Source: Edaphochlamys debaryana (lineage: Eukaryota > Chlorophyta > Chlorophyceae > Chlamydomonadales). From it: 64,000 bases of DNA. Positions 55,970-64,000 of the stretch are shown here, one piece after another. The stretch lies in assembly GCA_016858145.1 (NCBI GenBank), contig JAEHOE010000005.1, forward strand, positions 1,918,667-1,982,666. The letters are read 5' to 3'. Position 1 is the first letter of the stretch. Each line of letters begins with the position of its first letter. The notes beneath the pieces are model-generated. The model worked only from the letters and a program-made list of their open reading frames with translations, was not told the DNA's origin and ran no database searches. The position numbers and the translations under genes were made by a program.

Positions 55970-58376
55970 CTAAGCTAGGAGCCGGCGGGGCCAGTAACAC
56001 TTGCTCACGCCGAAATGGCACGCCAAATAGATCTGGGCGTACGTGCTGGGGTAGCCCCCCACCGTTTGTGTCAGGGCCACGGTCCCTCCCTCGCTGCCTG
56101 GCAGGCCCGTGACAGCAGACGGGGGGAACTGCGGGCGGCGAGGGCGGGATAAGCGCGCATGTGTCAAGGAAGGCCGGATAAGAATCGAAGGCAGAGGAAA
56201 GACAGTCGTGGATCTTCACACCCGGTGCCCGGGTGGATACACACCTGGGTACCCTCTTGCCCCTTGGCCGCGGCTCAGCTATCCGCCCGGCTACCCAGCA
56301 CCACAGCCGGGTGCCCAGCATAACCCTCACTATTCTTCTGGTGTACATTGCCCACGACCCGCTGCTCCAGGCACCCAGCACCACCCCCCACCTGGCCGGG
56401 TGCGAAAGTCTTAGGCGGGTCGAATGACGCGTAGAAATGGGCCTCGTCGACCGTAATGGTGTTCTGGTTGTTGACCTGAGCGGGGTGGTGGAGAGTGTGG
56501 GGGTGGGAGATGAAGCGGCTTAGTGCGAGCACCTCTGTTAGTGTACATGACCGTTCTTACACGAGTACCCAGCACCACCCCTCACCTTGATCGTCAGCGA
56601 GCACGACGCGATGTAGCTGTTGGCGCTCACGGCGGTACTGCGGAGGGAAGGAGCAGGGGTTCAGGGCGCCAGCTGTGAGCGGCGGAACGAAGGCTGCCAA
56701 CGTGCGCCTGCTTTCGCTGCTCGAGCTGCTGGGCCACAAGAGGCCGGTGCCTGGGGCCTGGTGCTCGATTGGCCGAACGACAGCTGGAGGTCAGTTGCGA
56801 GTCCGTGGCAGCGGGTTACTGATCCCGTATCGGTGCGTTGCCGGATACGTACGTGCAAAGTACAGAGTCAGCTCCTCGCACAATCAACTCACATCTGGAA
56901 AGTGATGCCACCAGCATCGTACCCATTAGCGGGGTTGTTCTTGGCGCAGCCAGCGCACCCAAACACCGGGGGGTTGGGGGGCAGGGGCACCCGGGTGGTC
57001 CAGGTTGTGGGCGGCGAGGTAACTGGGGGAGGAGGGGGGGGCATGACGTGGGGCCCACAGAACCGAGCACCAACAACCAACCCCGCCCGTCCCCCTGGCT
57101 TTTCTTCGCCCCTTCCCCCTCCCCGAGGCCCCCATGCTCACCTGGAGGCGCCGGTATCGTGAAGTAGCCGCCCCACCTGTGTGCGGGAACAGCAGGGGCG
57201 CAGCGGAAACAGCTCGAGACAGCTCGGGACATCAACCCGCAAGCGCGATGGCCCAGGGCTGGAAACCCGGCTGGCTAAGGCCGCTAGCTGACTGGCTTGC
57301 GGCAAAACGTGGGCTTGCAATTGCGGCTTCCCGGCCTTTTTGACGGCCTTGGCATGCCATGATGAGAGAAGTGCTGGCGCGAGCCCACGGCATGCCGCCC
57401 AGGCCGCTCTAAACGTTTAAATGAGTATGCCTGGCCTGCAAGGAAGCCTTCATAGGAAGAAGTCGGTGATTGGGATTCGTGCCCATCGCCAAGGGCAGGA
57501 GCAGTCCTGCAGTCGGCTGGAGCTCGCGCATTACTATACCGCTTATTGTCTAGACAAGCAACAACTTGGATCGCAAGCCAAGTAAGCCCTCACACACCCG
57601 GTCTCGCAAATCATCGCCACTACCAAGGTCAGGAGAATAGTGCTAGCTGTGTCATATCTACGCCTAGAATCATGGCAACATGGACGGTTCGCTGCTGTTT
57701 GGCCGGAAGGCCCCTGCCCCGGCCCCCCCCCCCACACACACACTCCCGTCCACCTTCGCCCCTGTATCCCACTACGATGGGGGCCAATTATGCGGTGGGC
57801 TTACTTCTCCGTAGTGATAATAGCCTGGATGGGGTGCCACGTGAAGGTCGAAACAGGCTGGGTCGAGGGCGGATTGTAGGCTGGAACGGTCGTGCCGGGG
57901 TTGCACTCGCCCGAGGACCCTGCACGCGGGGTTCCAACACTTTTGAGGTGCACACGACGAGCGGCAAATGGCGTTAAAGCGAGCAAAGCTTTTGTCTGGA
58001 TGGTCACAGTGATACCCATCGCGACGGCCACTCACGAGGCGCGGCCCAGATGGTGTCGTGCGCGCAGGGACGCGGAGGACGGGGTGATGGCTTCGGCGGC
58101 CTGGGCGGCTTGGGGCTCGGAGGGGGAGGGGGGCTGGGAGGCGGGAGGTCAGGAGGGGAAGCCTTGTCCGGAGTCACAGGAGCGTTGGGCTCCGGTGGAG
58201 GATTGGGGCTTGGGGGACGGGGGCTTGGGGGAGGCGGGCTGGGATGGCGGGGGGGCCTTGGAGGTGGGCTCGGCGGCGGGGGCCTGGGCGACGGGGGACT
58301 AGGAGGAGGGCTGGGAGGTGGTGCGTGGGCTTGGAGGAAATGGGGACGGGGCGGAGGACTGGGCGGCGGGGGAAGC
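55970..58376 (-). CDS. PPSP-rich predicted extracellular protein, copy A (5' truncated)
   Basis: Proposed minus-strand exons are >58376-58036, 57919-57805, 57176-57142, 57022-56893, 56637-56586, 56475-56392 and 56128-55970. All introns are GT..AG and all phases agree across the joins. The first exon is a Pro-rich stalk (PPSPPPPPSPKPPRPPKPSP) like hydroxyproline-rich wall proteins, ending CAHDTIWAAPR. The domain that follows contains SSGECNPGTTVPAYNPP, FTWHPIQAIITTEKWGGYFT, VFGCAGCAKNNPANGYDAGG, SYIASCSLTIK, TITVDEAHFYASFDPP and STYAQIYLACHFG, with scattered cysteines. I do not recognise it, and it does not look like a pherophorin domain. Exons between copies A and B differ mostly at synonymous sites. 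The stop at 55970-55972 is followed at once by TGTAA, which would give an oddly short 3' end. Alternatively GTGAGC at 56008 is a donor and the gene continues. At 58376 the stalk meets the duplication breakpoint, so no signal peptide is encoded. Confidence 0.6.
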
Positions 58377-60441
58377 ACCACGGTGGATGCTGGAGCTCTG
58401 TAGAAGCAGAGGATTTTGAGCATTAGTCGGGCGGTGTGTGCGGCCCTCACACCCCTCAGACCGAGGTCCGGAGTTCCGTATGTCATCGCTGTGCGGGTGT
58501 TACCCTGAGGCAGGACTTCCCAGGCCTGCCAATCATGTGTGTTGTAAAGTAGCAGGCAGCTAGGCACGCAACCATGTCAATGGCTGGCGAGCCAAAGATG
58601 CCACTTCACCACCTGACGTCCCCCAGTAGCCCCTCCGGGGCCCCTCCAGGTAAGGGTGACATCCCTGCAGGTGCATGAGTCATCGAGTAACCCATTGGGT
58701 CCTCATGTATGCGCGGGCGGTTCCAGGCGAGACGTACGCAGCACGTGCGAGGGTGCAACCCGTACTCGGCCAAGGTGTAAGGACCCTTAGAACATGGACT
58801 CACGGACCCTGGATCAACGCCAAACAGGGAAGCTGGCGGCGGCGCTCGAGTCCTGGATATGCGCCACGTGCAGAGGTCATCTAGCCTGTACCGGTAGCAG
58901 TAACACAGAGCTCTGAGCCTGAGGTGACCACGGGCCCAGGGCTTGAGTACAGCATGCACGCACGCGCACGCTGCGCCAACGGGCCTTGGGGATCGGGAAT
59001 CTGGGCACGACGAGCAATCGTCCTACTCGTCCGCTTTCTGCTCGTCAGGGAGTACTGCTTGCCTCGACTGCCAGTCTCGTCCAGTCTCCAGTCCCGTTGC
59101 TCGCTCAGGCCGAGTCACGTCACTCAGGCGGTCAGGAAGCATCTGTCGAGTCTGGAGTCTGCCCAGTTCCAGCTCGTCAAACACCGGTCCTACACAGCGT
59201 GTTGCTTACTCGACAGCTGTAGTAGCCTCGTGTCCGCACCATCCCGCTCCCCAGACTAGAATTGGCCGTCAGTTACGGCGGTTTCAGGCATTTGAGCTTT
59301 CGAAGTCCTCGATTGCGGATATGCTCCATGCCGGAGCCAGGCTCCAGCAGACCTCCAAGCTCAGCACGTCGCCGTAACTCACGGCTTTGGTAGAGGAGCA
59401 ACCACCTGAAGATCAGTCCTGTGGCTGCGTAGATCGCGCCGCATACATCTGCGCCCAGCAACTTGTCTCAACAATGTTGTTGCACGAACCCCTGTCCCCC
59501 CCTGTCCCCCCCTCCCGCCCCCCGGCCCCCCCACGCGCGCTTGGCTGCCTGCCAATGTGGCGGTGTATCCCAGCCCCAACTACCCGGGCCAACTGGAAGG
59601 TCACGAGGTCCATTCGGTACAAATGGCTGCGTCCCCTCCGCGTAGCGACATCTGCGGGGGGCAAGATGTGGTGACAACCGCATCTCAACCCCTCTGCAAC
59701 ACTCTGCATCTTATGATGGATACTCTAATGCCTCACCTGTGGATAGGCCCAAGTGGCAGCTAAGAAACGGCGCGTCGGTGTAAGCGCAGGTCTTGAAGAG
59801 CCGGAGCGCGTGCTGCGCGGGCCAGCACGGGTCGGGGCCAGCGGGCCCCGGCTGGCGGGCACACCCTTGGAATGACCTCGCCTCGCCCGAAGCGCCACTG
59901 CCATCGAGTGCTTAGCTAAATACATAGGCATGGGACACAAGAACTCTGGGGTTACCAGGGACTGCGAGATTTGTGCATTTCTGGCATGCGGTCGCAGTGC
60001 CCTCTTTGCATTTAGGGTACTTACAGCGGACTAGCGCACATGTCAGTGTGCTAGCGCGACTTGGTTCGTGTCAATTGGTGCAGTTGGCTGTGACAGCATG
60101 TCTGATCAGAAGCAGACCTGAACACGCCTTCCCGCGGCCGCGCTTGTTGCTTGCATATACTACTACTGAGGAGATGTTTAGCAGTCTGTGTGGGGCCAAC
60201 CCGTGCACTTCGCCGCAAGAGCAAGTCTGATCCGTCGCGGCTCGAGGTCAAACACGGCTGTCGCATGACGCTTGATGCACGCATCGAGCGCTTACGAGCA
60301 GCGCGAGGGCTTCTGCAAGTCGCAGTGATGTTGCGCTTCATAACGACAGCTGGACCGCCTTGCCCTGGCACGGCTTACGGCCCAACGTCCCGCCTCGTCC
60401 CGGCAAGGCCCCATCCCGGTCACACCCGCCCGGTCAAGCAG

Positions 60442-60450
60442 CTAACCCAC
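60442..60450 (+). other. Empty target site matching the LINE 2 insertion
   Basis: A single CTAACCCAC between the same left and right flanks that border LINE 2 in unit 2. It shows the state before insertion, or a unit that escaped it, and dates the insertion after or around the unit duplication. Confidence 0.85.
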
Positions 60451-61303
60451 TGGAGTCGGGGCCTACGTTCAGGCACGGCCGGATGTGTCGGGGTAGTTAC
60501 AGTACGTACAGTACAGTGCAATACGCCCCCTTGAAGGCAGTGAGCGGGCAGTGCAACATGAAGTGCTCCAGCATCTGGGCCAACATGGGCCTTGAGATCC
60601 ACCTCGGCGTTACGCACCACTGCTGTGTCGACGCCAGCCACGGCTCAACCCCCAAGCAAGTGACCCTACCTACTAGGGAACGCAATGATGATGACCGATG
60701 ATATCTAGGTTCGTACATACACAACCAACTGTTCAGGCCTGCTGCTGATAACGCCGTGCTGTGCCACGTGACACCGCGCACTCAAGCACAACGCTCTACA
60801 GCGCTCAATCAAGTTAGGGATAATGAGAACAGGGGCGTCTCTGAAGAAATGAGAAAAAAAGCTGCAATAACCACGCGCCTGGAGCCGTATGTGCCTCGGG
60901 AAAGGCTGCCCATCCTGCGTCGGCTTAGATGATGTCATCTCTGCATATGGAACAGATTAAGTACGGCCTGTCCGCGCCATCCCTTGCACTACGCCTTGGG
61001 TTGCAAGGCGCCTACCTAAGCTACTTCCGCTCTTCGGCCCCAAGCCGAACATGGCCCGCTATGCAGATTGATGCTATGATCACAGTATTGACGCAGGGGC
61101 GCCCCTTAAGTACATGCAACACTCCATCAAGGGCCGCCTGGCCTCCGACGAGCACTGAGGTGATCTTCGTTTACGAGCGCGCCCAACATTAGTGCGCAAC
61201 GTCGTATCGAGTGGCGGAACGGGCGGACCTCCCAAGAGGCCGCCGGGGTGCAAGCCATTGACCCGCTGGTGCAAAGCTTTGAGCCCGCACCAGCCAGAAA
61301 GAA

Positions 61304-61308
61304 TTACA
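61304..61308 (-). terminator. TGTAA motif after the stop of the PPSP-rich gene, copy B
   Basis: Same arrangement as in copy A: TGTAA directly follows the TAG at 61309-61311 on the minus strand. Confidence 0.45.
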
Positions 61309-64000
61309 CTAAGCTAGGAGCCGGCGGGGCCAGTAACACTTGCTCACGCCGAAATGGCACGCCAAATAGATCTGGGCGTACGTGCTGGGGTAGCCCCCCA
61401 CCGTTTGTGTCAGGGCCACGGTCCCTCCCTCGCTGCCTGGCAGGCCCGTGACAGCAGACGGGGGGAACTGCGGGCGGCGAGGGCGGGATAAGCGCGCATG
61501 TGTCAAGGAAGGCCGGATAAGAATCGAAGGCAGAGGAAAGACAGTCGTGGATCTTCACACCCGGTGCCCGGGTGGATACACACCTGGGTACCCTCTTGCC
61601 CCTTGGCCGCGGCCCAGCAAGCCTCCCGGCTACCCAGCACCACAGCCGGGTGCCCAGCATAACCCTCACTATTCTTCTGGAGTACATTGCCCACGACCCG
61701 CTGCTCCAGGCACCCAGCACCACCCCCCACCTGGCCGGGTGCGAAAGTCGTAGGCGGGTCGAATGACGCGTAGAAATGGGCCTCGTCGACCGTAATGGTG
61801 TTCTGGTTGTTGACCTGAGCGGGGTGGTGCAAAGAGGGGGGTGGGGATGAAGCGGCTTAGTGCGAGCACCTCTGTTAGTGAAGAGGACCGTTCTTACACG
61901 AGTACCCAGCACCACCCCTCACCTTGATCGTCAGCGAGCACGACGCGATGTAGCTGTTGGCGCTCACGGCGGTACTGCGGAGGGAAGGAGCAGGGGTTCA
62001 GGGCGCCAGCTGTGAGCGGCGGAACGAAGGCTGCCAACGTGCGCCTGCTTTCGCTGCTCAAGCTGCTGGGCCACAAGAGACCGGTGCCTGGGGCCTGGTG
62101 CTCGATTGGCCGAACGACAGCTGGAGGTCAGTTGCGAGTCCGTGGCAGCGGGTTACTGATCCCGTATCGGTGCGTTGCCGGGTACGTACGTGCAAAGTAC
62201 AGAGTCAGCTCCTCGCACAATCAACTCACATCTGGAAAGTGATGCCACCAGCATCGTACCCATTAGCGGGGTTGTTCTTGGCGCAGCCAGCGCACCCAAA
62301 CACCGGGGGGTTGGGGGGCAGGGGCACCCGGGTGGTCCAGGTTGTGGGCGGCGAGGTAACTGGGGGAGGAGGGGGGGGCATGACGTGGGGCTCACAGAAC
62401 CGAGCACCAACAACCAACCCCGCCCGTCCCCCTGGCTTTTCTTCGCCCCTTCCCCCTCCCCGAGGCCCCCATGCTCACCTGGAGGCGCCGGTATCGTGAA
62501 GTAGCCGCCCCACCTGTGTGCGGGAACAGCAGGGGCGCAGCGGAAACAGCTCGAGACAGCTCGGGACAATCAACCCGCAAGCGCGATGGCCCAGGGCTGG
62601 AAACCCGGCTGGCTAAGGCCGCTAGCTGACTGGCTTGCGGCAAAACGTGGGCTTGCAATTGCGGCTTCCCGGCCTTTTTGACGGCCTTGGCATGCCATGA
62701 TGAGAGAAGTGCTGGCGCGAGCCCACGGCATGCCGCCCAGGCCGCTCTAAACGTTTAAATGAGTATGCCTGGCCTGCAAGGAAGCCTTCATAGGAAGAAG
62801 TCGGTGATTGGGATTCGTGCCCATCGCCAAGGGCAGGAGCAGTCCTGCAGTCGGCTGGAGCTCGCGCATTACTATACCGCTTATTGTCTAGACAAGCAAC
62901 AACTTGGATCGCAAGCCAAGTAAGCCCTCACACACCCGGTCTCGCAAATCATCGCCACTACCAAGGTCAGGAGAATAGTGCTAGCTGTGTCATATCTACG
63001 CCTGGAATCATGGCAACATGGACGGTTCGCTGTCGTTTGGCCCATTGGCCGGAAGCCCCCTGCCCCCCCCCCCCCCCACACACACACTCACTCCCGTCCA
63101 CCGTCCCCCCCGTATCCCACTACGATCGAGGCCAACTATGCGGTAGGCTTACTTCTTCTCCGTAGTGATAATAGCCTGGATAGGGTGCCACGTGAAGGTC
63201 GAGACAGGCTGGGTCGAGGGCGGGTTGTAGGCTGGAACGGTCGTGCCGGGGTTGCACTCGCCCGAGGACCCTGCACGCGGGGTTCCAACACTTTTGAGGT
63301 GCACACGACGAGCGGCAAATGGCGTTAAAGCGAGCAAAGCTTTTGTTTGGATGGTCACAGTTAAACCCATCGCGACGGCCACTCACGAGGAGCAGCCCAG
63401 ATGGTGTCGTGCGCGCAGGGACGCGGAGGACGGGGTGAGGGCTTCGGCGGCCTGGGCGGCTTGGGGCTCGGAGGGGGAGGGGGGCTGGGAGGCGGGAGGT
63501 CAGGAGGAGAAGCCTCGTTTGGAGTCACAGGAACGAAGGGTGGGTTCGGGCTTGGGGGACGGGGGCTTGGGGGAGGCGGACTGGGAGGGAGGGGAGTTGG
63601 AGGAGGGTGGGCTTGGGGGCCCGGGGCTCGGCGGCGGGGGACTGGGCGGAGGGGGGCTCGGAGGACGGGGGCTGGGCGGCGGAGGGCTGGGCGGGGGGCT
63701 GGGTGGAGGGACTGGGAGGAGGGCTGGGGGGAGGGCTGGGGGGGAGGGGCTGGGGGGAGGGCTTGGGGGGAGGGCTGGAGGGGGGGGAGGGGGCCTGGGA
63801 GGAGGACTGGGAGGGGGGCTGGGAGGGGGGCTGGGAGGAGGGCTTGGGAGGAGGCTGGGCGGGGCATGGAGGGGGCTGGGAGGGGGGGTTTACGAACGTT
63901 GCTGGAGGGGACGGGGAGGCCGGTGGGCTCGGGCGTAGGGGCGAATGGGAGGCGGTGGGCTCGGCTGGGTATGGTGCAGGGGGCTTGGGGGCGGTGGGCT
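61309..64000 (-). CDS. PPSP-rich predicted extracellular protein, copy B (5' end outside window)
   Basis: Exons on the minus strand are >64000-63387 (start not reached), 63270-63153, 62513-62479, 62359-62230, 61974-61923, 61814-61731 and 61467-61309. They match copy A one for one. Exon 63153-63270 has one extra Lys codon at its 3' end (ITTEKK instead of ITTEK). Known differences from copy A in coding positions include ccc/cct, gtt/gtc and aat/aac in that exon, and several silent Ala, Pro and Ser changes in the stalk exon. Replacements are few: Lys to Thr in FDPPTTFAPG, and Asp-Lys to Asn-Glu in the stalk. The Pro-rich part upstream of about 63600 becomes irregular and its frame is uncertain. 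A role in the extracellular matrix is inferred from the PPSP stalk only. The terminal domain is of unknown function. Confidence 0.6.

Larger units (their letters stand above)
48853..58376 (+). repeat. Tandem repeat unit 2 (occupied by LINE 2)
   Basis: The unit begins with ACCACGGTGGATGCTG, which recurs at 58377. Apart from the 4.3-kb LINE at 50772-55079, it aligns with unit 3 through 49163-58375. Most blocks differ by only scattered substitutions and small indels. The 5' part (48853-49160) is more diverged from 58377-58880, where unit 3 has about 240 bp of different sequence. The plus-strand part 49163-50760 has no supported gene. Confidence 0.85.
58377..64000 (+). repeat. Tandem repeat unit 3 (LINE-free; runs to window end)
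   Basis: Second full-length unit. From 58880 it aligns with unit 2 with an offset of about 9.7 kb before the LINE site and about 5.34 kb after it. The segment 58640-58880 is not shared with unit 2. The stretch 58880-61300 has no supported gene: its open frames are conserved only because the DNA is duplicated. The last 450 bp is G-rich low-complexity sequence, which is the PPSP coding strand read in reverse. Confidence 0.85.

Noticed and set aside
55970..58376. Assignment of the minus-strand gene as a pherophorin
   Set aside because: The Pro-rich stalk fits, but the domain after it lacks the cysteine spacing and motifs of pherophorin domains as I know them.
57892..58403. Gly-rich plus-strand open frames ending the repeat units (also 63243-63938)
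   Set aside because: They are the complement of the PPSP-rich minus-strand exon. The minus reading has splice sites, phase agreement and silent differences between copies; the plus reading has none of these.
1..64000. CRISPR arrays, rRNA genes, tRNA genes and bacterial-type operons
   Set aside because: No regularly spaced short repeats, rRNA segments or convincing cloverleaf structures were seen, and gene structure is eukaryotic throughout. A tRNA scan would be needed to be certain about tRNAs.

Overview
The window looks like nuclear DNA of a volvocalean green alga (Chlamydomonas/Volvox lineage). The evidence is GC-rich DNA, coding exons with strongly G/C-biased third positions, many short GT..AG introns, TGTAA polyadenylation motifs, Ala/Gly/Ser-rich spacer segments inside proteins, a chloroplast import channel gene (TOC75) and a hydroxyproline-rich (PPSP) wall-type protein. 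No prokaryotic features were seen. The species cannot be fixed from sequence alone. All exon joins were built by hand from splice consensus and phase; the complete gene models sum to whole codons. Similarity to known families is judged from recalled motifs, not from a search.

Region 1 (1-26437) is a duplicated block. A diacylglycerol-lipase-like gene is followed by an ankyrin-repeat gene: lipase copy 1 (1-5332, 5' end outside the window) with ankyrin copy 1 (8519-10530), and lipase copy 2 (11764-18962, complete, 1713 aa, four predicted membrane segments) with ankyrin copies 2 and 3 (20440-22618 and 23788-25810). Ankyrin copies 2 and 3 lie in a head-to-tail duplication of about 3.35 kb. Only ankyrin copy 2 reads intact: copy 1 has an in-frame TAG and copy 3 has three frameshifts. 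A further truncated ankyrin gene start lies at 19717.

Region 2 (27015-46825) is a housekeeping core. TOC75 (minus strand, 17 exons) and squalene synthase (plus strand, 14 exons) are divergently arranged with 378 bp between their start codons. A LINE retrotransposon with a 1214-codon open reading frame (41334-44978) follows, and its 3' end lies about 100 bp upstream of the start codon of cyclin C (45202-46825).

Region 3 (about 48200-64000) is a tandem repeat whose unit is about 5.2 kb. Unit 2 (48853-58376) carries a second, decayed and 5'-truncated LINE at 50772-55079. Unit 3 (58377 to the window end) preserves the unoccupied target site at 60442-60450, so the LINE boundaries and its target duplication can be read directly. 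Each unit also carries, on the minus strand, a multi-exon gene for a predicted extracellular protein: a PPSP-rich stalk joined to a Cys-containing domain that I do not recognise. Differences between the two copies are mostly synonymous, so this is the best candidate here for an undescribed gene family. Neither copy is complete: copy A is cut by the duplication breakpoint and copy B runs off the window.
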